NCBI GenBank assembly: GCA_959347315.1
Contig: OY365810.1
Span: forward strand, 26,736,585 to 26,800,584
Length of the DNA stretch: 64,000 nucleotides
Reading direction: 5' to 3'
Origin: Bimastos eiseni
Taxonomy: Eukaryota > Annelida > Clitellata > Crassiclitellata > Lumbricidae
The position numbers and the translations under genes are program-made. A model generated the notes under the pieces. The model had not been told where the DNA came from. It was given only the letters and a program-made list of their open reading frames with translations, and made no database searches. Below, one piece after another: positions 20,431 to 31,690 of this stretch. The stretch's first letter is position 1. Every line of letters starts with the position of its first letter.

Positions 20431-21264
20431 GTGTTTCCTGGTAGAATAGATGCAATTTGGGCTGCTGATTTAGTCGATATGCAGGCATTTGCTAAAGATA
20501 ACGATGGCGTGAAATATCTATTAATCGTCATAGATGTGTTTTCCAAGTACGGGTGGATCATGCCGTTATATGATAAGAGTGGAAAATCTACAGCTTTTGG
20601 TTTCTTGAAAATATTAGAGAATGGAAGAAAACCGGGTAAGGTGTGGATGGATAAAGGAAAAGAATTTTATAATAAAGACGTAAAGAATTTGGTTGAGTTG
20701 TACTTTACTGAGAATGAAGAAAAATCCTGCGTAGTTGAGAGATGGAACCGGACTATGCGAGAGAAAATGTTTAAGTACTTTACAGCTAATTCAACAAGGA
20801 GATATATCGAAGTGTTAGGCGATATGGTTAGTAATTATAATGAAACAAGACATAATTCTATTAAAATGACGCCCACTAAATCTAGTATGAAAGTGAACGA
20901 GAAGGTTGTTTTTATGAATTTGTGCGGTGATGAGATTTCGGAGGGTTATTGTGCCTAGGTTTTCAATCGGTGATAAAGTTAGAATAACTAAGAAAAAGAA
21001 CATATTTGAAAAGGGGTACACACGTAGATGGACGGAAGAATTTTTACAGTATCCCAGGATCCTCCAACTGATAAGATTACTGATTATAATAAAGAAGAAA
21101 TACAGGGTTCATTTTACGAACAGGAGCTACAAAAAAGTACTTAAGAAATATTTAGAATCAAAAAGATTGTTAGGAAACATGGGAAGAAATCGCTAGTGAA
21201 GTGATTGGGTTACCCTGAATCCTTTAATTCTTGTATTAATAATGAAGGTTTAGTGGTCACGTGA
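20431..21264 (+). pseudogene. INT: Polinton retroviral-type integrase with chromodomain remnant (broken)
   Basis: The core has WAADLVDMQ (first Asp codon 20467), WMDKGKEFYN (second Asp 20650) and VVERWNRTMREKMFKYF (Glu 20737). The D-x28-E spacing is about seven residues short of the usual D-x35-E, suggesting a small internal deletion. The expected N-terminal zinc-binding region is absent. The C-terminal part changes frame near 20950 (FSIGDKVRI, FEKGYTRRW) and again near 21045, then shows a chromodomain-like KWLGYPES pattern with a stop at the Trp. It ends at 21262. The enzyme would insert the element. It is clearly inactive here. Confidence 0.9.
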
Positions 21265-21520
21265 TGACTCATCGAAATCTTTTAGAAATTCCTAGGGATT
21301 TAACCGAGAGCTTAGGTTTGTGCATGAATTGTGACGGATTTGCAGTATTGTGGTAACCTATAGGTCGGTGTTTGAACCATGGACCTAGGTTTGTGCATAT
21401 TTTAGACATTTTGTAACCTAGGGTGGGTTAAAAAATGAAATGGTAACCTATAGGTTAGCGTTTGACCTAGAGCTTAGGTTTGTGCATATTTTGGGCCAGA
21501 CTGCTACACTTTCAACTACT
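21245..21520 (-). repeat. Polinton right terminal inverted repeat
   Basis: Reverse complement of the left end with high identity, ending TTTCAACTACT at 21520. It contains a single copy of the ~74-bp subunit duplicated at the left. Similarity fades near 21250-21265, at the integrase stop. Confidence 0.95.
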
Positions 21521-22197
21521 TCTGTGCCAGCCACGCTCCCCACCAACCAAATGCTCCAGTCGACATTATCACGTGGTCACAGAATAAAAGTATCGCTAGA
21601 TTTTGACCAGCGGAAATTCCTTGGCGTTATCACCTATTCGAACCTACTCTCACGAATCCAGCTCTCTTCCAACCAGATGGAATGTTCCTTTGAATTAAGT
21701 CTTCTGCGAATTTTTCGATATTCTTCGTTTAAAACCAGATAGCGTCTGAGGCGATGTGCAATCGCCATGATATATTTCCAACTCTGGCGGAAACCATCGA
21801 CGGTGAAGGACTTATTGGCGACTTTCAGAACCTTGTTCTCAATGTTCTGGTCATACGAAAAATTTCTCGCTTCATTGAATGCATGCCAAGGACAAAGATC
21901 ATCCACTCGTTCGAGATTCAGTTGAAAAACTTTCTCCAGTAAAAGTGTATTACTGGAGTTTTTTAAGACGGGTCTCCTTCCAGTGAGCTCAGAAACATAC
22001 ATGACAGCAGCGAAGTCGAAGAGTTGATTTCCAAGTGGCCGACCATCATGAATTGAATCGTCAAAACTGACAAATAATTGAGGTTTGCCGTAATAGCTTG
22101 TAATGTTATACAATACAATACAACTGTAATTTGATAATGCCCTCCTTACAGAAAGTTCAGAAGTGCACCTTGAAACCAGGCAACCATTAAGAGCCAT
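21521..22197 (-). pseudogene. GT11 alpha-1,2-fucosyltransferase-like pseudogene, N-terminal and central pieces
   Basis: The open minus-strand frame 22197-21634 contains GRPLGNQLFDFAAVMYVSEL and TGRRPVL, the conserved nucleotide-sugar-binding start of GT11 enzymes. The stop at 21634 is followed by another frame reading QNLAILLFCDHVIMSTGAFG and WWGAWLA up to the Polinton edge at 21521. That is the C-terminal GT11 motif. The region between should hold the HxRRGD motif and about 80-90 residues; it is missing, so an internal deletion occurred besides the Polinton insertion. The last piece lies at 7859-7971. No introns are seen. The upstream end merges with a LINE fragment near 22190. Confidence 0.75.
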
Positions 22198-22199
22198 AG

Positions 22200-22700
22200 G
22201 CAGACTGGAAGAGGTAGGTAGGTTTTCAGGTTAGAGCGAAAGAGAGAGTTGCGAATATGAGGAGGTAGAGCGTTCCAGATGGAGGGACCGGCAACAGTGA
22301 ATGACCACCGGCCGAAGACAAGACGTGTACTAGGGACAGCGTGCTTTCCAGCAAAGGCTGATCTAAGAGAGGAACGGCCTTTAACAGAGCTGCAAAGTGT
22401 GACCATAGAGGACAGATAATACGGCAGATGACCTGTGCGCGCTCTGTACAGGAGGTGTGCCAGCTTGTAGCAGATACGCTCAAACAGGAAGCCAATGTAG
22501 AGAACGAAAAGCAGGTGTGACATGGTCTTGGTAGGGGAGTCCAAGGCACAGTCGAGCATGCCTGATGCAGTATTCTAGTTAGCGGAAGCAGTGTGCATTG
22601 AGGGAGGCCATAGCGTACTGAGTTGCAGTAGTCAAGTCGCGTCAGAATAAGGCAATGTATCCGTGTTTTCAGTGATGGAGAGTCATGAATAGAGAGGAGA
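22200..22700 (-). pseudogene. L2/CR1-like LINE 3' fragment
   Basis: On the minus strand, a frame from about 22690 reads LILTRLDYCNSVRYGLPQC. After a frame change, the 22559-22200 frame reads ARTGHLPYYLSSMV and RLVFGRWSFTVAGPSIWNAL followed by PPHIRNS and FRSNLKTYL. This is the standard C-terminal tail of L2/CR1-type LINE ORF2. No RT palm is present. It ends beside the fucosyltransferase pseudogene. Confidence 0.8.
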
Positions 22701-24446
22701 TGCTTTGAAAACTGTCGATTTGTTTAACGGCGACCCAATATCCAGATGTTGGATATTGTTCGGTGAGGAAAGGACGGCATTCCGTGTTCGGTCGAAATGC
22801 ATATATTTAAACTGAGACGAACTCACCTTACGACTGCTTATGGAAATACAAGAATCCACTTATTAAAAGTACAAGTAGTGCTAGTAAGCCAACGAATGGA
22901 GTTTTCGACTGGTTTGACATTCCGATCGGTGTTAAATGCCAATGTAGGCCGACCGAATATACGATGCGCGATGTTATAGGCAAATGAAATTCACATTTTT
23001 GCGCTGATTAAGTAAGGTCTACGTTTTACATATATAGGGCCGAGGCCTATGCTAATGAAATTACGTGTATCTGTCTATAGACCTCTTGCTAGTTTTCTGT
23101 CTATAACAGGTGTGTCAGTCTCGGCCAGTGATTATGACAAAACCTGGGCCTACATTCGTAAAATGACTCCGTGATTAGTTTTCACTTATGTTCTCAAATA
23201 AAACTACAATGAGCTATATGAGAGGTAAGTAGAGGACTGAGATAGAAAAACCATTCGGTATCTAATCGTAGGCTATGCGCCGATTCAAAATCAACGTTTA
23301 TATGCTAAATTCAACATCTCCGTCAGTGTCAATATAGTAATAGAATTGAAGCGTGACCGGATTATGAACTATTTGCAATTTAGGCATTTAGTGGCGTCGC
23401 TAGAGCTGGTGCCACTCGGTGCGGTAAATCATGGTGTCGCCTCTCCCAACTTCTTTCCTGAAGTGCTATGGCCTTCTCCGACTCAGACTTTTCCATTTCC
23501 AGACCATTACAAAATTCTTAGTAATATTTGTAAATTAAGGACCTAAAAAACCTAAAGTAGGTCTACAATTACGAAGGACAGAACAACAAAACAATGGAGT
23601 TCGTGGTAGGCCTAAATGCGCTTAGGAAATAGGCTACATCGAAAAATCTAAACTATGTTTTCAATCCAACATTAAAAGTTACCGTTACATGATAGAAGTT
23701 TCTCTGTTGAAATTGCACTGATGTTAACTGCCCAAAATAATAACAACATAAATTAATCCTTAGGATCAAGGGGCATGAAATGCACGAGAGTCCATAACCG
23801 TTCTGCATCGTGGTTTTAGATTATCAGCCTTTATCAGAACTTTCCTTTCCTTGCCTTGCCTTCGAAGCAGCGAATTTGTTAATAACTAATAACTTCATCG
23901 AAATCAATGCCTTTTACTACATCACTTTCAATGGAGAAAATCACAAGATCTTAAATCCTTGACTGTCGCATGTTAGATTGCAAATAGTTTTCCATAAGTT
24001 TTAGTTTTGAACAACTCCTCCCACAGGAAGCCACCGAAACACAGATCATGAGTAATGTTTATAGTCTAATGAGAGGATTGAGAGATTAAAGACGTCCGAT
24101 TCAACAACGATTTTCAAGACATCAAACACTAACGAATCTTACGCTCATTCAAGATCTATATCTACTGCTTTCAGGTGCTTTCTCAGCCTTGATTTTGCCA
24201 TAAAAAGTTTATACGAGAAACTTTCTACGCAGAATTACAGATCATTGTTAATTCATTATTACATCCATCACACTCATAATTAAGACTAACAATCACATCA
24301 TCCTCCGACTTCCTCGCCGTCGTGCCTCTTTCTGTCTTCTGACATTTGATCAATTTTGGATAATATAAAATCTGCTTCATCCAGGCCTAGGGGCCCGGAT
24401 TTCAGTCACTGCTTCGCCTAAGGAGGCTGTGGGGCCCATGTTATTC
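22701..24446. other. no gene seen
   Basis: AT-rich non-coding DNA with several TAGGCCTA-like palindromes and no open frame with recognisable features. The segment at 23395-23435 (GAGCTGGTGCCACTCGGTGC) resembles 26180-26205, suggesting a dispersed repeat. Confidence 0.45.
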
Positions 24447-25645
24447 CTGTCCTTCTGGATCTATCCTGTCATCTGGAGGAACAACAGTCAACTCTAGCCA
24501 AATCTCTGCTGAAATCGCTTAACTCTCGCTTTGATTTCATTTTGAATCCTCGCAGCACATTGTTTGATGAACTCCCCATCAGCTGTCTGTGTTGACTGAT
24601 TGATCCATCCGTCGGCCAGATCATGTTGACAACTGACACGGCTTGTGATCTTGCATCAGCAACGGCATTCATCATTAAAGAGGTATGCAAATAGATTATA
24701 TTATCTATTTATATAAGAGTAATACCCAAAGATCTTATTTTGACAAGTGTTATGAACATTCATGATTTCTCGCCAATGACATAACCTACTATTCCTGACC
24801 AATGACGTGACTACTTTTCAATGTTTAAAAAGTGGCCGATAGCTTTATTCCTCGTTTTTAAGGTAACACTCTTCCTTAGACATTAACGCTAAAATTAATG
24901 TGTTTAAATGGGCCTAAATTAAGTTATGACTAGCAGACAATAACTAGTGTAGACGCAGAAGAGGCTGCTAAGGGTCGTATGGGACGGAGAGCTCTTGCTG
25001 ACCAATGTTCCTAGAGGAGCGGGAGGAACTAATTCTAAGTCTAAGTAAGCAGACGAAAGTATTAATTAAAGCAGGCTACAGCAAAGAATAGTCTTTTAGT
25101 GCGTCCTACTTTATAACTGTGGAGAGATTTATTTTTTATGAATAACATGCAGATTATATAACCTTAAAACCTGTTATGATCAGAAATGTAACATTTATTG
25201 GTCAGACATTTCTTGTAAGGCCATGAAAGATCTCTCCACGGTTAAAAGGCTCAGAAGAATGTCGTTGCTCTTCCGGGAAATGATACAGATAATGCAGCTC
25301 AAAAACTGAAACGATTTAAATTCCTCTGCAAAAAACTCAATGAGGGAGTCCCAATGGCAGCTTCTTCCGAGTCTACACAGACAGTTGAAATGGAAATTTT
25401 AAAATACATAAACAAATTAGAGAACTTTAAAGCGAACATTTTGCCCATGCAGTTCTGGCTGGAAAGAAATGGCCAGTAGCAAGAGATCAGTAGGGTTGCC
25501 CTGGATTTGGTGTCTGCCCCAGCATCTCAGGCATATGTTGAAATTGTTTTCGGTTTGTGGTGACTTGAGTGCTAGGAAAAGAAATAGGGCTAGTGTAAGT
25601 CTTGAGCGATGTGTATTCTTAAAACCAAAAGGTCGAGTTCTGCAG
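24447..25645 (+). pseudogene. hAT-family transposase remnant
   Basis: Plus-strand pieces read KSLLKSLNSRFDFILNPRS and DPSVGQIMLTTDTA at 24450-24685, then KRFKFLCKKLNEGVPMA at about 25300. A C-terminal block follows, with FWLERNGQ, a stop, EISRVALDLVSAPASQAYVE and RKRNRASVSLERCVFLK. The last part is the hAT dimerisation domain (W..N...P.....A...LS.PAS.A..ER.FS, R.R). Multiple stops and frame changes are present. About 550 bases with no similarity, including the small inverted-repeat element at 25110-25246, separate the first two pieces. No BED zinc finger or terminal repeats were located. Confidence 0.7.
25110..25246. mobile_element. short MITE-like inverted-repeat element
   Basis: TTTATAACTGTGGAGAGAT at the left and ATCTCTCCACGGTTAAAAG at the right form imperfect terminal inverted repeats (ACYGTGGAGAGAT core) about 135 bp apart. 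There is no coding capacity. It lies between two pieces of the hAT transposase remnant. Confidence 0.5.
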
Positions 25646-27316
25646 ACTGCCACTCAGGCACTCGGCACTAAGTGAGTTTCATGAAAGCATGAAATTGAAA
25701 AAAACCGTTATTTCTAAATCAATATCACTAATGTTGAATGTCACTAATAAATATAATGTAGCAAATTTTTATGGCACGTGTTTCGTATAAAAAACTGATT
25801 CAAAACTGAAAAGTTTTGACATCTGAAACTACAACAACAACTAAAAAAATTACACAACTCAAACTACAACTAAACTGGAAAGTTAAAACACAACTGAACC
25901 TACAACTGAAACTTATATAACATTGCTACGGGCACCGAATTTCTGTCGGCGGCCCTATGTCCATCTGTTCGGTTTCAGGTTATTTCAAATTTCAATATAT
26001 CTGATGAAAAGAAATTCTTTATATTGTGCAATGTGCATGTCTTATGGGTTGAATATTCAATTAAATACTGTACAACAATTTCAATGCGTGATCTAGAAAC
26101 TGAATTATTTTCCTTTTATTTTGCACAATGGTGTCACTCCTTGAGATGGTGTCACTCCTTGAGATGGTGTCACTCCTTGAGATGGTGCCACTCGGCGCGG
26201 TCCGCATCCCCCGCACCCCATCGCGATGCCACTACATTTAGGACATTATTTATCCTTTGCAAGCATTATGGCCGACGTCTGAGCTTCACTTGGTTAGGTG
26301 TATGTGTCATGACTGAGTGTGAGAATTTAACATGATTTTCTAAAGGACACGTGTAGGCTAACAAGTCCCCGACCTTGGGGCGGCACATTTCAAGGGGCGC
26401 CAACAGTTGGATTTAAAAAAATGTATATGTGACACGTACCGGGTATAATGCTTGTATTAAAGTTTAAACTAATACACTCACTAAATTAGCACCTTTTATT
26501 TATTTTCATTTTTAATAGAAACAGACTAGTAGTGCTGGTTTTTCTCTTCCAACAATAACGTCTGTTAAAATTTGTGGATTTCAATATGCAATTTCAATTT
26601 TGGGACGGCGGTATAGAAATATTGGCCTAAAGGCGTCAAATTGTAAAATCCGTCCTAGGGTCTACTCATGTTTCGATCTAAAATAGCGCGTAGACATAAT
26701 TCATGGAGAAACAACAAAGTCATACGATCGTTATAGTTATGTTCATGAAAAGTGTACATTTGCATCTTACATTCAGAGCGTTTAGGAATGCACATCAACT
26801 TATTTTTATCTGTGGAAACCGATAAAATCTATTGATGCTATGCAGTCGGTAGCAGTTCCATAACTACTACTGCACCTAAGCCTCCAAATACTAACACTCC
26901 TGCTGCCATAATATGATAGTTATATTTGGAACAAATTGTATGGGCTGTTGGATAATTATACATTGTTGAGCCCCCGCCCCTTGTTGCTAATACGTCGCCA
27001 TGTATATGAGAGCAGCTGGGTTTTCCCAAAGCAACATGGACCCTAGACTTCTACTGCCTATCAGGTAATAATCTACAAGTATTCGACTCAAAAGGGTACT
27101 GGGCTAATTCTCTATAACTAGGCCTAGGTGTCTCCTTCAATCGTTCACTCCTCCTAGGTTCATACATCACAAATTCAACCGGCCTGGGGGTACGGCCGCG
27201 GTGTTCACAAAAGGCACGATTGATTCCGATGATCGATCCGGGTTCGTGTTCCTAACCACGGAGTTGGACATTTCATCCGACACTGCACAAACTCTAGGGA
27301 CATAACAATCTCATCG
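25646..27316. other. no gene seen; one short tandem repeat
   Basis: Non-coding. At about 26129-26183 three copies of an 18-bp unit (GGTGTCACTCCTTGAGAT) are followed by a diverged GGTGCCACTCGGCGCGG. Simple CAACTGAAACTACAAC-type repeats lie near 25805-25920. Nothing else is supported. Confidence 0.5.
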
Positions 27317-27643
27317 TCACAAGTTATTGGTACAAGTGTGTGATTTTACAGCCACCGACAGATTCATCATGTTTCTCATCACACCATTCTGTCTCTCTTC
27401 CATCTGCATTCTTCGTCTCTCTTCCTTTTCTTCCATTTCCTCTCTCTCCCTTCTCTCTTCCTTCTCTTCCATTTCTCTTCTCCGTCTTTCTTCCTGCTCT
27501 TCCACTTCCATCTTTTCTTCGCGCGTCGCTCTTTTTCTATTAATTGTACTTGTATAAAACTTAATTGACATCGATGACGACGCAGGTGACCCCTCTACTT
27601 CAGACATCCCTAATGCAACATCGTCAATCTTGAGAACAGACAT
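27317..27643 (-). CDS. possible short Glu/Arg-rich coiled-coil protein or exon
   Basis: 108-residue minus-strand frame starting with a true ATG: MSVLKIDDVALGMSEVEGSP, then a strongly biased Glu/Arg/Met coiled-coil stretch (about residues 40-85) and a neutral tail. Such tails follow Myb/SANT-like domains in Harbinger-derived and related host proteins, but no such domain is present here. It could equally be a purine-rich simple repeat open by chance. Low confidence. Confidence 0.25.
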   Translation of the reverse strand: MSVLKIDDVALGMSEVEGSPASSSMSIKFYTSTINRKRATREEKMEVEEQEERRRREMEEKEERREREEMEEKEERRRMQMEERQNGVMRNMMNLSVAVKSHTCTNNL

Positions 27644-28872
27644 TTTACAGTTTTATTAACATGAACAGGAAGCAAAATGGAATTATACTAATACACAAAA
27701 GTCACAGTCCACAATTGGTCCATAGCAACTTTAATTTATAATCCTTGAACTCGAAAAATTATTTATATGTATGACAGATAAAATCTTATCTCTTACTCAA
27801 CCTCCAATTCACCGGCGTCCCTTCCAGCTTCCGTCGCATCCAGTCCTTCCCTTAGACTGACTCCTTCCGATTCTCCACGACCCTTCCGTTTCTTTTCTTC
27901 TTCGTTCCGGACTAACTCTACTTACACGTAGGCCTACTGCCGTCTTTCACGATCATCACTTATCTTCCGTACTATTCGTAATGCTACCTATAATCGCACC
28001 GGAGTCCAGCTACGTTCGACCCATGCACGCGGCGTCACCTAGACGTCCTTCGCATACATCGTCAGCCAACCGCTACGTCTACGGCCCATTTCCAAGAATT
28101 AAATCACACGAACCGCACATGATGGCAATTTCCAAGATCCTACGCTCAGTCAGTCGTCGCTGTCCTATCAATCATATACATATTGTTAATATACTACTCT
28201 GACGGACAAGTAAAGTCTAAGGTAATCGTTAAGAATAGACGATATTTAATGACAAAGTAATATACAACCTGAACAACATGTGCGGAGAACGGAGAAACGA
28301 CCAGACCAAACGATAACAGCAGCGCGGTTGGCCTCAGGTGGCACGGAACAACGAGCGATAGCTGATGTCAAGCAAGGCATTCGCCACAACGTCTTAACTA
28401 ATACAGCTTGAGACTAGGACCTTCGTAAATACCTAAGGCAACAGATCGAGCTAAACACGACTTGCCAACAGAAATCCGGTCCATAGCTCTGATAGATTAT
28501 TTTACATCGGCTTCTAATATAGTCAATCTAGTGCATACGATTCTAGGCGCTGACCTCTGTACACTGACCACACCTTCATATGAGGCTAAAGTCCTGTAAG
28601 CGCTTTTGATAGCCGCTAACATCGTTCAGTTCGACTATGAGCTACCAGTACACGAACTATGAATATAAGCCATGTCCTATCAAAGCCATGGTGCACGTCG
28701 TACGTACTCGAGCATCGGTTCCTAACATCGTATAATGTCTCTTAGGCAATCTCCAATAATATATAATATATATATCAGTTTTATACATGAAACACATTAT
28801 TATTTTAGTTCCATTACAATATTATGTATTCTTATTATATGTGCAAAAATCACATTCTCTACAACATTAGTA
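27644..28872. other. no gene seen
   Basis: Unique-looking AT-rich DNA with no long open frame, RNA gene or repeat array. A short (TA)n run lies at about 28760-28775. Confidence 0.45.
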
Positions 28873-29850
28873 GGAGTCGAATAGAGTCGGGTCGAGATCC
28901 TTGTGGGTCGGTTTGGGTCGGGTCACAGGCCCGGACTCATTTCGATCCACACATTTTTACAGAGCTTAATTTCCAGCTCTGTGCTGTGCATAATGATTCG
29001 TTTCGGTTTACATCTTCTGTGCATGCATTCATTGGCAAGAGATCTTCAAGACACCTGAGTGAGGAAAGAACAGAAGAAGATACCCGTAAGATATTGCAAA
29101 GCCGAGTGAGCCTCATACGCGTTATTGACTTCTGTGGCAAATAATCTGGCACCTTTCAAGTGCCAGATTCTTTGACTCCATGTGGAAGAACCGAACAAGC
29201 ATGAGATTAAAATCTCTTACATGAGCTAGCATCGCTTTAGCGAACCGCGGTCCACATCAAACCCTGCAGGTGTTAATCAGTCACAATGAAATAAATTGAA
29301 CATGGTAAAGGAATTAGCGCGAAGACTCAGGAAACCACTGGATTTGTTCCTTATTACGCCGAACTTGGCTCAAACTGTCTTATGGAATAATTTCTCATGA
29401 GTTTAAGAACAAAAACATAAGGTCGAAGAATTAATTACAATCGTGTCAGTTATCTGAGTATGTAACGCTGAAACATGCGGCCGGGCTCTTACGTACGTAA
29501 TAGTATCCGGAAGTCTTTTTCACGTATTTATGGAGAAAGTAAGTTTAGGCCACAATGACAAACCAAGGGTTTCTTCCTTGATAAGCTTTCACAAATAAAT
29601 ATTATTATCATATATGGGGGTCTGCCTTCGTTGCGTTTATACGGTATTAGAATTTGACGACAAAAAAATATTAGCAATATTTGCACTTAAGGCGGGTCAG
29701 GTCAGATTTAGTCTGGTCATGCACGTCATGCCATGAGTGTGGTCGGGTCGGGCGAAATATACATGGCTTCCGAAGTCGGGTCATGTCGTGTTTACCTTCG
29801 ATGGGTCGGGTTGGGTCGGTGCATGAAAATTCAACCCATGGAGGACTCAG
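28873..29850. repeat. segment bounded by GGGTCGG-type repeats
   Basis: Clusters of GTCGGGTCGGG / GGGTCGGTTTGGGTCGGG occur at 28873-28925 and 29690-29822, same orientation, about 0.8 kb apart. Subterminal GGGTCGG repeats of this kind are common in non-autonomous hAT elements, but terminal inverted repeats were not found. Class assignment is tentative. Confidence 0.35.
29143..29169. other. perfect 10-bp stem hairpin
   Basis: AATCTGGCAC, seven-base loop CTTTCAA, then GTGCCAGATT. It starts at the stop codon of a short open frame (28824-29144) that has no recognised family. Role unknown. Confidence 0.4.
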
Positions 29851-29869
29851 TACTAAACGCAATGGACTG

Positions 29870-31690
29870 CGCAAAAGTGTAGTGTAATAGTCTTAACATG
29901 AGTCAGATCAGTGAGATCAGAATAACCTCAGTTCTGTTGTCTTCTTTACAAGCCTTATAAATTTATGTTTCATAGAGCGCGGTTATCCAACTGGTTGGAG
30001 TTCTCGACTTTTGTTACTTATGCACTTCTGGAGATCAATAATTAGAAAATCTCATGACATTATGTAAAGTATTAAAAAATTTCTTTTATGGAAAGGATAG
30101 GCTCTGTGAAAGAAGTTTGAAAATAATCATTTCCACGGCTTGTACATATAGAACAGATATTTTCAGCCTGACACTTAAATGTCCTTTTCTGTTCTCCATG
30201 GCACGGGCGCAGCTACTTGCAACCACCTAAACTGTCAAAGGTCTAAGCATTTCTAGCATGGGACCTAATAAAAGACTTGACTATAAAGCTTAAAAAGTAA
30301 TGTAGCCTATATATACATTTGCAAATAAGAATCAAATAAGCCTAGACACAAAAGCCTCATTATAAAGATTTCTAGGCTTCCATGGGCTCAGAGGCCAGAA
30401 TCAGTTAGCTTCGAGTGGTAAAGTAACTTCGGTGTCTGAAAAGTAATCATCGTAAAACACAAACTTACAAAGTGCCACTTGAAAGGACACAAGCGTATTC
30501 GCGAGCGTACTTGAGAAGCCCGCTTATTAATTATGGAAAAAAATGAGCAGTGTATACTACTATGTAGAACATAGTAATTATTTTAGCACACTGCATGATA
30601 AGGTGGGCTTCATGGTCTCATTATTCTATATGATTCTAAAAGTTATTGACATTAGCAGAATGGCTGCTAAGCTGAAATTTTTCAAAACGGGTCGGAATTA
30701 TCGTCATCGTTGACTTACCTTCTCTCTGAACTAGGACTTCTGACGCATTTTTGTCCCCAAACGTTTTCAGAAGTTTATCCCAGCGTCAGGCCTACATGTA
30801 CGTCACATTCAACGACCAACTATCCTACTGATAATAATTGTCGTAAGTCCATAACTTCTGTGATAATGCATCCGATGTAACAGCTATCAACAATAGCCTT
30901 AGTCTTATTTATTGGGCAGTCACGCCTAATCCTCAGCAATTTAAAACGATCATCTTGTGCAGTTAAGTATAACTCGCCGTAAATAAATATGTGTGTATGG
31001 TGTGATGCAGACTCACATGATCCTATTGGTTGGTCTTCAGACTCTCCAGAATGTCATCAAGATGCACGCTCTTTGCATTTGTTTGAAAACGATAACAGTT
31101 GCAGCACGTTCGAACAGTGCTAGTGTTACACAATATAATATAACCTTTACTTATTGCAGTTCAACAGTAATAGTGTTCAAAAATCGGAACACAGTATCAG
31201 TGTGCTAAAAATAGTCACCTTATCCTGGAAATTAGCATAGGAACGCAGCGCTTTGTAGACGCTTAATTTCACCAGAGGGTTAATTCCATTTGAGAGCTGT
31301 TCTTGAGATAAAAGGAATTATTTTCAGCGTTACAGTTTATAAAGTTCCCTGCTCAACTTTTCAAATATATAGTATTAATACTGTATAACAATTTCTAATC
31401 TCGATATTGGGCCTAGACCTAAATATAGTATCCTGAATCTAGCGAACTGCTGCCAGAAGTTGCACTGGACTAGAAATAATTATTGTCAATATGGCGCTTT
31501 GGATTATCAGCCACACACACTGACACAGTTTGTTGTGCAGATACAAATTTAAAACACAAGCAGACAATTGTTATGCATAGGGGTATACCAAACATATCTT
31601 CCTAGGAAAATTTATGTACGAAAAATTAAAACACTTAATTAATATTAATTATTTTGTTACATATTAGAATTGAGTAATGATTTTTTTCAG
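29870..31690. other. no gene seen; possibly intron upstream of a terminal exon
   Basis: AT-rich DNA without supported genes. The last bases (TTTTTTTCAG ending at 31690) form a good splice acceptor for the coding exon that follows, so part of this stretch is probably intronic. No upstream exon could be identified. Confidence 0.4.

Larger units (their letters stand above)
7972..21520. mobile_element. Polinton/Maverick (polintovirus-like) element, degenerate but with full gene set
   Basis: A 13,549-bp element bounded by inverted repeats with perfect outer ends AGTAGTTGAAAG / CTTTCAACTACT. It encodes protein-primed PolB, retroviral-type integrase, FtsK/HerA-type ATPase, adenain-like protease, double-jelly-roll-type major capsid protein and penton-type minor capsid protein, the defining set of Polintons/Mavericks. 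Blocks run plus (8478-13724), minus (13754-19947), plus (19996-21264). The flanks at 7966-7971 and 21521-21526 (CCTTTG and TCTGTG) agree at 4 of 6 positions, so the usual 6-bp target duplication is at best decayed. Several key genes carry stops or frameshifts, so it is not autonomous. It is somewhat shorter than the usual 15-20 kb. Confidence 0.97.

Noticed and set aside
7972..21520. Active or infectious polintovirus
   Set aside because: PolB, MCP, penton, ATPase and integrase are all disrupted; the copy is a relic.
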